NCBI GenBank assembly: GCA_964633955.1
Contig: CAZWIA010000004.1
Location: forward strand, 1 to 45,356
Length of the DNA: 45,356 bases
Direction: 5' to 3'
From: JAQBQQ01 sp964633955
GTDB lineage: Bacteria; Patescibacteriota; Gracilibacteria; Peribacterales; Peribacteraceae
The notes under the pieces were generated by a model. The model saw nothing but the letters and a program-made list of their open reading frames with translations, ran no database searches and was not told the DNA's origin. Position 1 is the first letter of the stretch; each line of letters begins with the position of its first letter. Below are positions 1 to 8,307 of this stretch, piece by piece. A program made the position numbers and the translations under genes.

Positions 1-3
1 GCT

Positions 4-429
4 ATGGCAAAGACCGTCAAGAAAGTAGTCAAAGTGATGGCCAAGGGCGGAGCGGCTACTCCCGCGCCTCCGCTGGGACCGGCGCTCGGCCAGGCCGGCG
101 TGGATATTGGCGCGTTCGTGACGCAGTTCAATGAGGCCACCAAGGACCGCCGCGGCCAGGATGTGCCGGTCGTCCTCACGGTCTATGACGACCGCAGCTT
201 CACCTTTGTCACCAAGCAGCCGCCGGTCGCCTCCATGATCAAAGAAGCCGCCAAGATCAGCAGCGGCAGCGGCGAGCCCAACAAGAAGAAGGTAGGTACC
301 CTCACCCGCAAGCAGGTGGAGGAGATCGCCACGGTGAAGATGCCGGACCTGAATGCGACCACCGTGGAGGCCGCCATGAACATCGTCATGGGCACCGCGC
401 GGAGCATGGGCGTGGAGATTGCCGCGTGA
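4..429 (+). CDS. rplK: 50S ribosomal protein L11
   Basis: This is large-subunit ribosomal protein uL11, which with 23S rRNA helices 43/44 forms the GTPase-associated centre. The 141-residue product is the family's usual length. It has the proline-rich N-terminal signature (PAPPLGPALGQAGV at about residues 20-33) and a C-terminal RNA-binding half ending in the usual NIVMGTARSMGV. The ATG at 4 starts directly at MAKTVKK, the normal N-terminus. Whatever precedes it (often nusG) lies outside the window. In most bacteria rplA follows directly; here a membrane-protein gene and a terminator intervene. Confidence 0.98.
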   Translation: MAKTVKKVVKVMAKGGAATPAPPLGPALGQAGVDIGAFVTQFNEATKDRRGQDVPVVLTVYDDRSFTFVTKQPPVASMIKEAAKISSGSGEPNKKKVGTLTRKQVEEIATVKMPDLNATTVEAAMNIVMGTARSMGVEIAA

Positions 430-523
430 GTCCGGACCGTACGCGGGAGTGCGGAAGTCTACTGCGCATGGAATTGCCCAGCGGCGGCAATGCCTTTCTG
501 GTGCGGGAAGGCACGGACGGCCC

Positions 524-529
524 TACACT
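524..529 (+). promoter_or_regulatory. Possible -10 element (TACACT) of the membrane-protein gene
   Basis: TACACT lies 24 bases before the ATG at 554. The same hexamer at a similar distance (27 bases) precedes the gene at 22532. No convincing -35 is seen, so this is a weak call. Confidence 0.3.
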
Positions 530-553
530 CGCCGGGTCTTTCCCTGCCCGCCC

Positions 554-1333
554 ATGCTGCCCCTCTCACCACTCGGTCCGATCGCCGCGATCGGCCTGCT
601 CTACGGGATGATCATCCCCATCGCGGCCATCCAGATCCTGGCGCTCTTCCTGATCGCCAGCACGCTCTCTCCGGGTGCGCGCGCCTTTGGCGTAGCCAAA
701 GCGGCGTTCTCCTACCTCATGCAGGGCTTTGGCGTACTGCTCATGAGCCTGGGGATCCTGCCGGCGGTGCACGGGGTACTAGCCCAGACGCAGTTCAAGA
801 CAGAGACGTACTTGGGCTTCCTGGTCATGTTCACCATCGGCGGCCTGGTGTTCCTGCTCCATGAGCACATGGCCCGCGCGGTGGATGACGCGTCCCGCGC
901 CGTTCCGCAGGCCATCTACTTCTTCACGTTCAAGATCATCGGCTCGCTGGCTACCACCGTGGGCGCTCTGCTCCTGCTCTTGGCTATGCTCTTTGGTCAG
1001 GCCCAGCAGGATCCGCAGTGGTGGGTGATGCCAGCCATCACGCTGGCCTACGGCTTGGTCCTCTCCTGGTGCACGCGCCTGGAGGGCGGGACCGCTACCC
1101 GGTCGGCGCTGAAGCCAGCAACCGCCGTGCCCGCTGCTGCCAAGCCGCTCATGAGCTCACCGGCCATGGTGACGGCTAAGCCCGCCAACCCCGGCTTCCG
1201 TCCCTCCATGCCGGCTGTGGTCACCCGGAACCCCTCCCCCGCCGCTTCCCCGGCCCCGGCAAAGAAGTCGCTGCTCAAGAAGAAAGGGCCCAAGAAGAAA
1301 GCTGTGAAGCTGGAGCAATCGGAGGCTATGTGA
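554..1333 (+). CDS. Polytopic membrane protein with basic Ala/Pro tail, unknown function
   Basis: I do not recognise this 259-residue protein. The reading frame is open from 419, but the first credible start is the ATG at 554 (MLPLSPLGPIAAIG), which removes a non-hydrophobic extension overlapping rplK. About five hydrophobic segments fill residues 1-175. Residues 180-240 are Ala/Pro/Lys-rich and probably disordered, and the C-terminus is strongly basic (KKSLLKKKGPKKKAVK), probably cytoplasmic. It sits between rplK and rplA and is followed by an intrinsic terminator, so it may be read from rplK or from its own weak promoter. Confidence 0.7.
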   Translation: MLPLSPLGPIAAIGLLYGMIIPIAAIQILALFLIASTLSPGARAFGVAKAAFSYLMQGFGVLLMSLGILPAVHGVLAQTQFKTETYLGFLVMFTIGGLVFLLHEHMARAVDDASRAVPQAIYFFTFKIIGSLATTVGALLLLLAMLFGQAQQDPQWWVMPAITLAYGLVLSWCTRLEGGTATRSALKPATAVPAAAKPLMSSPAMVTAKPANPGFRPSMPAVVTRNPSPAASPAPAKKSLLKKKGPKKKAVKLEQSEAM

Positions 1334-1357
1334 TCGAACTTACATCTCCCAACACAG

Positions 1358-1382
1358 GAGGCGGGTTTCCCGCCTCTTTTTT
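1358..1382 (+). terminator. Intrinsic terminator
   Basis: A perfect 8-base-pair stem (GAGGCGGG / CCCGCCTC) with a TTT loop is followed by six T residues. It ends the transcript 25 bases after the membrane-protein stop and uncouples rplA from rplK. Confidence 0.9.
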
Positions 1383-1397
1383 GAGCGGAAAGTACAG

Positions 1398-1426
1398 TTG
1401 ATCGAACAGGGAAAACTGTGCACAAT
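1398..1426 (+). promoter_or_regulatory. Candidate rplA promoter
   Basis: TTGATC at 1398-1403 and CACAAT at 1421-1426 are separated by 17 bases, just after the terminator at 1358-1382. This would give a leader of about 60 bases before the rplA ATG, a plausible place for L1 autoregulation, although I did not identify an L1-binding fold. Confidence 0.45.
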
Positions 1427-1490
1427 ACCTCCGCTTCGTGGGAGCTCAAAGCTTGTCAGAGAGCGCCTTTACCACGTTCCCCCATCCATC

Positions 1491-2192
1491 ATGGCCTCCA
1501 AGGCAACCCCGCTGGCCCGGCGCAAGGGCAAGAAGTACGAGCAGAAGAAGGCGCTCGTGACCAAGGACCGGTACACCGTGGCGGAAGCCGCGGAACTCCT
1601 TCCGCAGCTCTCCGTGAGCTCCTTTGACGGCGCGGCGGAGGTGCACATTCGCATCGCGGCGGACACCACGCAGGCGGATCAGTTGGTCCGCACCACGGTG
1701 CCCCTCCCCCACGGCACGGGCAAGAGCCTGCGGGTGGCGGCCTTTGTGGCGGATGACATGATCGCGGATGCCAAGAAGGCCGGCGCGGACCTGGCCGGCA
1801 ATGAGGACCTGGTGAAGCAGGTAGAAGGCGGCACGATCGACTTTGACGTGGCCGTGGCCCAGCCCAAGGTGATGAAGGACCTGGGGAAGATCGCCAAGAC
1901 GCTGGGACAGAAGGGCCTCATGCCATCCCCCAAGGCCGGCACCGTGACGGACAACGTGGTGAAAGCCATTGAGGAACTAAAGAAGGGAAGGATCGAACTG
2001 CGCATGGACAAGCAGGGCATCATCCACGCCATCTTTGGCAAACTGAGCTTTGGACCGGAGAAGCTCCGGGAGAACCTGCAGTCCCTCCTCCACGCCGTGA
2101 ATGAGGCGCGCCCCTCCGGCATCAAGGGCGAATACATCGTCTCCATCTCCGTGTCCCCCACCATGGGGCCGGGGTTGAAGGTGGTTAGATAG
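1491..2192 (+). CDS. rplA: 50S ribosomal protein L1
   Basis: Ribosomal protein uL1 forms the mobile L1 stalk next to the E site and represses its own operon in many bacteria. The 233-residue product begins at the ATG at 1491 (MASKATPLARRKGKKYEQ); an upstream extension of the frame lacks L1 similarity. It carries the family core including GQKGLMPSPKAGTVTDNV at about residues 140-157 and ends in the usual ISVSPTMGPGLKV. It has its own candidate promoter. The last 13 codons are duplicated beyond the sequencing gap. Confidence 0.97.
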   Translation: MASKATPLARRKGKKYEQKKALVTKDRYTVAEAAELLPQLSVSSFDGAAEVHIRIAADTTQADQLVRTTVPLPHGTGKSLRVAAFVADDMIADAKKAGADLAGNEDLVKQVEGGTIDFDVAVAQPKVMKDLGKIAKTLGQKGLMPSPKAGTVTDNVVKAIEELKKGRIELRMDKQGIIHAIFGKLSFGPEKLRENLQSLLHAVNEARPSGIKGEYIVSISVSPTMGPGLKVVR

Positions 2193-2362
2193 ACGAAAGG
2201 GTGAAAANNNNNNNNNNNNNNNNNNNNNNNNNNNNNNNNNNNNNNNNNNNNNNNNNNNNNNNNNNNNNNNNNNNNNNNNNNNNNNNNNNNNNNNNNNNNN
2301 NNNNNNNGTCCCCCACCATGGGGCCGGGGTTGAAGGTGGTTAGATAGACGAAAGGGTGAAAA
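2153..2362. other. Scaffold gap (100 N) flanked by a 55-base exact duplication
   Basis: Bases 2208-2307 are N. The 55 bases before it (2153-2207) are repeated exactly after it (2308-2362), including the rplA 3' end. This is what two overlapping, unmerged contig ends look like; the true sequence here is probably continuous with a single copy. Confidence 0.85.
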
Positions 2363-2390
2363 GGGCAAAAAGGTGAAAACGGTGAAAAGG
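2347..2390. repeat. Low-complexity word repeat (GGTGAAAA family)
   Basis: GGTGAAAA or GGGCAAAA-like units are reiterated four times between the convergent rplA and dus genes. This belongs to the window-wide group of spacer-specific word repeats, but unlike most it shows no clear inverted partner. Confidence 0.6.
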
Positions 2391-2397
2391 ACCCTCG

Positions 2398-3432
2398 TCA
2401 CCCTCCCGTGAGGATCGCCCTGGCCTCTCCCAGCGTCTCCACCCGCACCAGGCGGTCCCGCATCTCCCGCGCGCCGTCAAAGCCCTTCACATAGCTACTG
2501 AAGTGCCGCCGCATCTCCAGCATCCCCCGCGTCTCCCCCTTGTGGGCGATCGCCAGCTCACAGTGCTCCAGGATGAACGGAATCTTGTCCTGGAAGCTTA
2601 GATTTGAGACGGTCGAAACCGTGGTCTGACCACTGACCACTGATCCCTGGCCACTCCCCGCTCTCCGCTCTGAGCCTGCCCTGAGCTCGTCGAATGGGCT
2701 GACCGCTCCGAACGCCCGCTCAATATCCGCCATCAGCCACGGATTCCCAAATGTTCCACGGCCCACCATCACGCCGTCTAGGTTCCTGAGCTTCAGGACC
2801 GCATCCTCCGCCGTGCGGATGTCTCCGTTCCCGATCACGGGAACGGCCACGTGACGCTTGAGCTCGTAGATCGGCTCCCAGTCCGCCTCGCCCGTGAACT
2901 TGTCACAATAGCAGCGGCCGTGGATGGCCAAGGCGCCCGCACCGGCGGCTACCAGCCCCTGGCAGAACGGGATGATCGCTTCTTTATCCGCCCAGCCCAG
3001 GCGCGTCTTCACGCTCACAGGAAGGGAGACGGCCTTCTTGGTGGCGTGCACCAGCTCCGCCGCCAGCTTGGGATCCCTGAGCAGCGCGGAGCCGTGACAG
3101 GAAGAGACCACCTTGGCCGCGGGGCAGCCCATGTTGATGTCTATGCCGTCGGCCCCCAGCTGCTCAATCACCTTGGCCGCTTCCAGGAAGTGATCTGGAT
3201 CATTCCCAAAGATCTGCACGATGTACGGCCGCTCCAGAGCGGGATCAAACTGCATCATCTGGAGTGTCTTCCGGGCGCCGTAGGCAATAGCATCCGTGGA
3301 GAGGAATTCCGTGTACACGACCGTAGAGGGCGCCAGCTTCTTGATGAACTGGCGGTAGGACGCATCCGTCACGCCCGCCATGGGGGCGAGCGCCAGGATG
3401 GGCCGGCGGATGGCGGACCACTGGAAAGCCAT
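2398..3432 (-). CDS. dus: tRNA-dihydrouridine synthase (Dus family)
   Basis: A flavin-dependent Dus reduces a uridine of the tRNA D-loop to dihydrouridine. The start MAFQWSAIRRPILALAPMAGVTD at 3432 gives 344 residues. Visible motifs are the FMN-barrel start (LAPMAGVTDASYR), INMGCP (about residue 100), the TRLGW loop, the HGR segment and GNGDI. MVGRGTFGNPW precedes the C-terminal helical domain. Residues about 243-278 are an extra low-complexity insert (SPFDELRAG, then SVVSGQTTVS) encoded by a dispersed repeat plus a GTGGTCA word repeat. TACAAT lies 10 bases upstream of the start. It is probably DusB/NifR3-like, but the subtype is uncertain. Confidence 0.92.
   Translation of the reverse strand: MAFQWSAIRRPILALAPMAGVTDASYRQFIKKLAPSTVVYTEFLSTDAIAYGARKTLQMMQFDPALERPYIVQIFGNDPDHFLEAAKVIEQLGADGIDINMGCPAAKVVSSCHGSALLRDPKLAAELVHATKKAVSLPVSVKTRLGWADKEAIIPFCQGLVAAGAGALAIHGRCYCDKFTGEADWEPIYELKRHVAVPVIGNGDIRTAEDAVLKLRNLDGVMVGRGTFGNPWLMADIERAFGAVSPFDELRAGSERRAGSGQGSVVSGQTTVSTVSNLSFQDKIPFILEHCELAIAHKGETRGMLEMRRHFSSYVKGFDGAREMRDRLVRVETLGEARAILTGG
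2617..2699. repeat. Dispersed repeat and word repeat inside dus
   Basis: Bases 2674-2699 contain CCTGAGCTCGTCGAATGG, nearly the same core as at 5253-5275 and 24051-24075. Next to it, at about 2625-2660, the word CCACTGA is reiterated; the same word recurs at 45255-45300. Both lie in frame within the dus coding region. Confidence 0.8.
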
Positions 3433-3442
3433 ACGGGCGCGG

Positions 3443-3448
3443 ATTGTA
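3443..3448 (-). promoter_or_regulatory. -10 element close to the dus start
   Basis: TACAAT on the minus strand ends 10 bases before the dus ATG, giving a leader of only a few bases. It is part of the group of start-proximal -10 elements in this window. Confidence 0.45.
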
Positions 3449-3542
3449 GCGCACGGAACCACAAACTCCCACCCCTGACGAGCGGAAAGTGCGGTCTGTG
3501 CAGCGCTCCTGGATCACAATAGCCGCCGTGCGGCATCCCAAA

Positions 3543-3887
3543 ATGATCCTCCCCTGGCTTCTCCTGCTGGTTCCGGCGGCGGCCTGGGCTCAGAACCTGC
3601 CGATCATTCCTCCGGACCTGAACGGCTGCAACTTCATCACGGGGGAACTGAGCTTTGAATGCGTCCCAAACTACATCGGCTACCTGCTCAAGGTGATCTT
3701 TGGCCTGAGCGGGGGCGTGGCGCTCACCAAAATCCTCATTGCCGGCTATAAGATCACCGTGGCTGGCTTCCAGGGCGGGGACTCCGGGGAAGGGAAGAAA
3801 GAGATCACCGCAGCACTGATCGGCCTGGCTGTCTGCGTGTTTGCGTTCCTCATTGTGGATACAATCATCTTCGCCGTTGCCCGCTGA
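3543..3887 (+). CDS. Small secreted/membrane protein, VirB2/TrbC pilin-like
   Basis: The 114-residue product starts with a signal peptide (MILPWLLLLVPAAAWAQ, predicted cut after AWA). It continues with two hydrophobic helices (about residues 40-66 and 84-112) joined by a Gly/Lys-rich loop (GGDSGEGKKE). This layout of signal peptide plus two helices and a short polar loop matches VirB2/TrbC-like subunits common in Patescibacteria near type IV secretion genes. The assignment rests on architecture, not on a decisive motif. The ATG at 3543 is chosen because it starts the signal peptide. The next gene begins three bases after its stop. Confidence 0.6.
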   Translation: MILPWLLLLVPAAAWAQNLPIIPPDLNGCNFITGELSFECVPNYIGYLLKVIFGLSGGVALTKILIAGYKITVAGFQGGDSGEGKKEITAALIGLAVCVFAFLIVDTIIFAVAR

Positions 3888-3890
3888 CCT

Positions 3891-5165
3891 ATGCCCAAGA
3901 AGCCCAAACCAGAGCCGGACAAGACGCCCTTCACCTCCTTCCGCGTCATTGGAGAGCGCGCCCAGAAACTCCTGGAACGCGCGCGGAAGATCCGGACCGC
4001 GGAGGGTGAAGCGCGCACAGGCAGCCCCCTGCCACCCGCTTCAGACGTGCCGGAGGTGCGGGTGGAGCTCCAGATCGGCAGCGTGGTGAAGGCGGCGCTG
4101 GCGGTCTCCCTGGTAGCCCTGGGGCTGGTGCTCCTGTGGCTGCTTCTAGACAAGCTCATTCTGCTGGCCCTGGCGGTCTTCCTGGCCACCATCATTGATC
4201 CGGGCGTGGAAGCCCTGCGCCGCATGGGCGTGCCGCGGGGGCTGGGCGTGATCCTCCACTACTTCGTCGCCATCTTCCTGGTCCTCTTCCTCCTCCTCTC
4301 CCTCATCCCCATCATCGCGCAGCAGATCCAGCAGATCGCGGTGGTGCTCAGCACGCAGGCCAACGCGTTCATCAGCAACCCGCAGCTCAACCTGCCGCTC
4401 GTGGGACCGGAGGTGAACCTGCGGCTCACGGCCCTGGTCCAATCCACGCTCCAGGAGCTCTCCATCACCAAGTTCACCGACGCGCTGGCCACCTTTGGCC
4501 AGAACCTCAATACCGCCGCCCAGGGATCGTTCCGGCTGGCGGCGCAGGTGGCGGGCGGCGTGCTGAGCTTCTTTGGGAAGGCCGTGGTGGTCTTTGTGCT
4601 GGCCTTCTTCATGCAGGTGGAGAAGGTGAAGCTCCTCAACTGGCTGCGCGGCTTTGTGGGCACGCAGTACCGGGGTTACGTGGAGGACAAGGGCGAGCTG
4701 ATCCACTACAAGCTGGGGCAGTGGGCCCGCGGCCAGCTGATCCTCTGCGCCGCCATCGGCACGCTGGTGTTCATTGCCCTCACCATCCTGGGCATGCCGT
4801 ATGCGCTCACGCTGGCCATCCTGGCCGGATTTACGGAATTCATCCCCGTGGTGGGCCCGTTCATTGCCGCCGTACCCTCGGTCCTCATTGGCGTCACCCA
4901 GAACGGGATCCTGTGGGGGCTCGTAATCGCCTTGGTCTACTACGTCATCCAGTGGTGTGAGAATAACCTGCTGGTCCCCCTCATCATGAAGCGCGCCGTG
5001 GGGCTCTCCCCCATCGCCATCCTCTTTGCCATGCTGGTGGCCATCAGTTTCCCCACGGTCATCCACCCCATTCTGGGCGTGATCCTGAGCATCCCCACCA
5101 CGACGATTATCGCCCTGTTCCTGGAGGATCTGCGGGAGATGCGGCTGCGGAAGCGGGGTGGCTGA
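3891..5165 (+). CDS. AI-2E family transporter / PerM-like permease
   Basis: This 424-residue inner-membrane protein belongs to the AI-2E transporter (TqsA/PerM/YdiK) family. After a polar N-terminus of about 60 residues it has the typical arrangement of two to three helices and a long loop (LSTQANAFISNPQ onward). The conserved second half follows: FVLAFFMQVEK, KLGQWARGQLILC, LAGFTEFIPVVGPFIAAVPSVLIG and the final IHPILGVILSIPTTTIIALFLEDL. The substrate cannot be told from sequence; some members export autoinducer-2, others are sodium/proton antiporters. It is probably co-transcribed with the VirB2-like gene three bases upstream. Confidence 0.88.
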   Translation: MPKKPKPEPDKTPFTSFRVIGERAQKLLERARKIRTAEGEARTGSPLPPASDVPEVRVELQIGSVVKAALAVSLVALGLVLLWLLLDKLILLALAVFLATIIDPGVEALRRMGVPRGLGVILHYFVAIFLVLFLLLSLIPIIAQQIQQIAVVLSTQANAFISNPQLNLPLVGPEVNLRLTALVQSTLQELSITKFTDALATFGQNLNTAAQGSFRLAAQVAGGVLSFFGKAVVVFVLAFFMQVEKVKLLNWLRGFVGTQYRGYVEDKGELIHYKLGQWARGQLILCAAIGTLVFIALTILGMPYALTLAILAGFTEFIPVVGPFIAAVPSVLIGVTQNGILWGLVIALVYYVIQWCENNLLVPLIMKRAVGLSPIAILFAMLVAISFPTVIHPILGVILSIPTTTIIALFLEDLREMRLRKRGG

Positions 5166-5208
5166 AGGTGTCGAGCAGCGCGGTGGGGCTGTTTCGCAAC
5201 GCCTCCGA

Positions 5209-5302
5209 AGCCCTCTCCCCGGTCCGCCTGAGGCGGACCACCCCTCTCCCCTCCTTCGACAAGCTCAGGACAGGCTTGGGAGAGGGGTTGGGGGTGAGGG
5301 CT
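5209..5302. repeat. Nested inverted repeat carrying a dispersed CCTGAGCTTGTCGAAGG core
   Basis: Arms AGCCCTC (5209-5215) and GAGGGCT (5296-5302) enclose two inner structures. One is the hairpin GGTCCGCC/GGCGGACC (5221-5239). The other is a perfect 10-base stem CCCCTCTCCC/GGGAGAGGGG (5241-5250 and 5278-5287), whose loop holds the dispersed core at 5253-5275 on the minus strand. The CCCCTCTCCC-type stem recurs at 9918-9937 and, within a gene, at 41946-41970. Confidence 0.85.
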
Positions 5303-5560
5303 TTCTGGCTTCTCATTCCTCTTCATCCCCCCTTTCGTTCAACTTCCTTGCTCAATTTTGTACAACTAAAGTGCACATTCAGGCACCTCACCACAAAGCT
5401 CCGCTCCCGCAGCTCATTTCCCTACCTCCTCCGCTGTCGCCCGGCTAGAATGTCCTGATTCCGGTCGACCTCTAGCACTCAGTGAGGTAGACTGATAATC
5501 CGTTCGTTTCATTCCGCTTACCTCCGCCCCCGCTCATCCCACCGTCAACGACCCCCGAAT

Positions 5561-5594
5561 GTTCAATTATCCATTATCAATTTTCAATTCTCCT
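5561..5594. repeat. AATT-rich word repeat upstream of clpC
   Basis: TCAATTATCCATTATCAATT and TTCAATTCTCCTC run right up to the clpC start codon. The same word family forms the foldback at 32480-32561. Confidence 0.7.
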
Positions 5595-5595
5595 C

Positions 5596-8208
5596 ATGCA
5601 CCCGTTCGATCGGTTCACTCCCAACGCCAAGCTCGCTCTCCAGATTGCCGAGCAGGAGGCAAAGACGCTCAAGAGCCCGTACATCGGGACCGAGCACTTG
5701 CTCCTGGGCTTACTCAGCATTCCCAAGTCGCTCGGCTTCAGCATCTTCACGGGAGCGGGCGTCACGCAGGAGAACGTGCGCATCCTCCTCAAGGCCATGA
5801 AGGCCAACGCCGTGGAGGGCCAGCACGTGAAGCACGGCCTGTCCACGTTCCTCCATGCGGTGATCGAACAGAGCGTGGTGACCGCCCACAAATTCCGCCA
5901 TGCCAACGTGGGCACGGAGCACCTGCTCCACTCGCTGGTCTCCACCGGCCGAAACGCCGCCACCGTGATCCTGGAGAACATGCAGGTGGATCCGGAAGAT
6001 CTGCGGCTGCGGGTGGAGGAGATGTTCGGCCAGATCAACACTTTCAAGCAGCAAAACAGGAACTTAGAGCAGAGCCTGGAGGCGTTCTTCAGCGGCCTGC
6101 AGGGCATGGTGGTCTCGGGCATGCAGCAGGGCCATCCCGGGACGGATCCGGAGGGCCTGCGCCGCAAGAAAGCGGATGGCAAGAGCAAGACCCCCGTGCT
6201 GGACTACTTCACGGAGGACCTCATTGCCAACGTGAAAGACAAGAAGACGGATCCCATCATTGGCCGGGATGAAGAGATTGAGCGCATGGTCCGGATCCTC
6301 AACCGCAAGACCAAGAATAACCCCGTGCTCATCGGGGAGCCGGGCGTGGGGAAGACCGCGATCGTTGAGGGCCTGGCCCAGCGGATGGTGGAGGGCACGG
6401 TCCCAGATTCCCTCAAGGGCAAGCGCCTCTTAGTTCTCAACATGGGTTCCCTGGTGGCCGGCACCAAGTACCGCGGGGAGTTTGAGCAGCGCCTGGACGA
6501 CATCATCAAGGAAGCCGTGAAAAGTGAGAACGAGATCATCCTGTTCATCGATGAGATCCACACCGTGGTGGGCGCCGGAGCCGCCGACGGCTCCCTGGAT
6601 GCGGCCAACATCCTCAAGCCCGCTCTCTCCCGCGGTTCGCTCCGCGTGATCGGCGCCACCACGCTGGATGAGTTCCGCACGATAGAAAAGGACCGCGCCC
6701 TGGAGCGACGGTTCCAGTCCATCCAGGTGAATGAGCCGAGCGTGACCGATGCCATCCAGATCCTCAAGGGGATCCGGGAGAGCTTTGAGCGCTTCCACCA
6801 GCTGAGCATCACGGATGAAGCCATTGAAGCCGCCGTGCGGCTGAGCAAGCGCTACATGACGGAGCGGTACCTGCCGGACAAGGCGATCGACGTGCTGGAT
6901 GAGGCGGCAGCCGGTCGCAGCCTGCAGCAGGCTGCCGAGAGCCCGGAAATGAAGAAGCTGGAGCAGAAGCTGGAAACTCTCCTGCAGAAGCAGCAGCAGG
7001 CGGTGAAGGACCAGAAGTACCACCTGGCGCTGCGCCTCAAGCAGGAACAGCAGACTGCCAAGGAGCAGCTGGAGAAGCTGCGGGCGTCCGCGGACGGAGA
7101 CAAGCGCTCCCCCGCCCAGATCACGGAGGATGATATCGCCACAGTGCTGGCGCGGATGACGGGCATTCCGGTCACCAAGCTCCTGAAGTCCGATGCCAAG
7201 AAGCTCACCAACTTGGAGCTCACCATGCGCAAGTCCATCATTGGCCAGGATGACGCCATCCGGAAGGTGGCCCGGGCCATCCGCCGCTCCCGCGTGGGCA
7301 TCTCAGACGCCCGGCGGCCCATTGGCTCCTTCCTGTTCCTGGGTCCCACGGGCGTGGGGAAGACGGAACTGGTCCGCACCATTGCCCGGGAGGTCTTCAG
7401 CCGGGAGGACGCGCTCATCAAGATCGATATGTCCGAGTTCATGGAGCGCCACAACGTCTCCCGCCTGGTAGGCGCCACGGCCGGCTACGTGGGATACGAG
7501 GAAGGCGGCCAGCTGACGGAGGCCGTTCGGCGCAAGCCGTACTCCGTGGTCCTGTTTGACGAAGTGGAGAAGGCCCATCCGGAATTCTTCAACATCCTCC
7601 TCCAGATCCTAGAGGACGGCACGCTGACGGACGGCCAGGGCAAGCAGGTGGACTTCACCAACACCATCATCATCATGACCTCTAACATTGGCGCGGAGAA
7701 GCTCACCAAGCAGGCGGCCAAGATCGGCTTCCACCTGGAGGAGGAGGCGCGGGCGGAGGAGGCTGAGTATGAAGAGAAGTGCAAGGAAGTCATAGACGAG
7801 CTCAAGGACAACCTGCGACCGGAGTTCCTCAACCGCGTGGATCACATCATCGTCTTCAATGCGCTCAACCAGCAGCACATCCGGAAGATCGTCCGCATGC
7901 ACACGGATGAGCTGGCCCGCCGTCTGGAAATTCAGGGCTACACGCTGGAAATGGAGTCCCGGGCGGTGAACCTGCTGGCGGAGGAGGGGTTTGATCCGGA
8001 GTACGGCGCACGGCCCGTGCGGCGCGTGGTGCAGGACCGGCTGGAGTCAGAGATCGCGGAGTACATCCTGCGCGGCGTCTTCCACCCCGGGGACCACATC
8101 CGCGTCATCCGCAAGGGCAAGGACCAGCTGGAATTCCTGCACGGGGAGCGGCCGACCAAAGCTCAGGAGCAAATGCAGGAGGAAGCAGAAGAAATGACTA
8201 CAGCCTAA
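5596..8208 (+). CDS. clpC: ATP-dependent Clp protease ATP-binding subunit ClpC
   Basis: ClpC is an AAA+ Hsp100 unfoldase that feeds substrates to the ClpP protease. The 870-residue product has the double Clp N-domain (about residues 5-145) and a polar linker (150-200). AAA module 1 follows, with Walker A GEPGVGKT (247-254) and Walker B ILFIDEIH. A middle domain of about 450-510 includes a UVR-like QKYHLALRLKQEQ stretch. AAA module 2 has Walker A GPTGVGKT (about 583-590), Walker B VVLFDEVEKAHP and a C-terminal domain. No ClpP gene is in the window. The ATG at 5596 begins the canonical MHPFDRFTPNAK, and a terminator follows the stop. Confidence 0.96.
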   Translation: MHPFDRFTPNAKLALQIAEQEAKTLKSPYIGTEHLLLGLLSIPKSLGFSIFTGAGVTQENVRILLKAMKANAVEGQHVKHGLSTFLHAVIEQSVVTAHKFRHANVGTEHLLHSLVSTGRNAATVILENMQVDPEDLRLRVEEMFGQINTFKQQNRNLEQSLEAFFSGLQGMVVSGMQQGHPGTDPEGLRRKKADGKSKTPVLDYFTEDLIANVKDKKTDPIIGRDEEIERMVRILNRKTKNNPVLIGEPGVGKTAIVEGLAQRMVEGTVPDSLKGKRLLVLNMGSLVAGTKYRGEFEQRLDDIIKEAVKSENEIILFIDEIHTVVGAGAADGSLDAANILKPALSRGSLRVIGATTLDEFRTIEKDRALERRFQSIQVNEPSVTDAIQILKGIRESFERFHQLSITDEAIEAAVRLSKRYMTERYLPDKAIDVLDEAAAGRSLQQAAESPEMKKLEQKLETLLQKQQQAVKDQKYHLALRLKQEQQTAKEQLEKLRASADGDKRSPAQITEDDIATVLARMTGIPVTKLLKSDAKKLTNLELTMRKSIIGQDDAIRKVARAIRRSRVGISDARRPIGSFLFLGPTGVGKTELVRTIAREVFSREDALIKIDMSEFMERHNVSRLVGATAGYVGYEEGGQLTEAVRRKPYSVVLFDEVEKAHPEFFNILLQILEDGTLTDGQGKQVDFTNTIIIMTSNIGAEKLTKQAAKIGFHLEEEARAEEAEYEEKCKEVIDELKDNLRPEFLNRVDHIIVFNALNQQHIRKIVRMHTDELARRLEIQGYTLEMESRAVNLLAEEGFDPEYGARPVRRVVQDRLESEIAEYILRGVFHPGDHIRVIRKGKDQLEFLHGERPTKAQEQMQEEAEEMTTA

Positions 8209-8225
8209 GGGCACAGAAGGCAGAG

Positions 8226-8264
8226 AGGGCAGGAAGGGCACATTTCTCCCCTTCCTGCCCTTTT
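8226..8264 (+). terminator. Terminator-like hairpin after clpC made of a word repeat
   Basis: A perfect 13-base stem (AGGGCAGGAAGGG at 8226-8238, CCCTTCCTGCCCT at 8249-8261) is followed by TTTT. The same GGCAGGAAGGG word forms the foldback at 33226-33293. Confidence 0.75.
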
Positions 8265-8307
8265 GTGCCCTCTCAACCCTTCCTGCCTTCAAATACACCC
8301 TGTTTTC

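Larger units (their letters stand above)
5166..5595. other. Gene-free 430-base spacer with nested foldback repeat
   Basis: There is no credible gene. The first part is the nested repeat at 5209-5302, and the last part, immediately before clpC, is an AATT-rich word repeat (5561-5594). TAGAAT (5446-5451) and TGATAAT near 5492 are possible clpC -10 elements, but neither has a clear -35. Confidence 0.7.

Noticed and set aside
4146..5066. Long antisense frame across the AI-2E permease
   Set aside because: His/Asp/Glu/Gln-rich translation typical of the reverse strand of a hydrophobic GC-rich gene.
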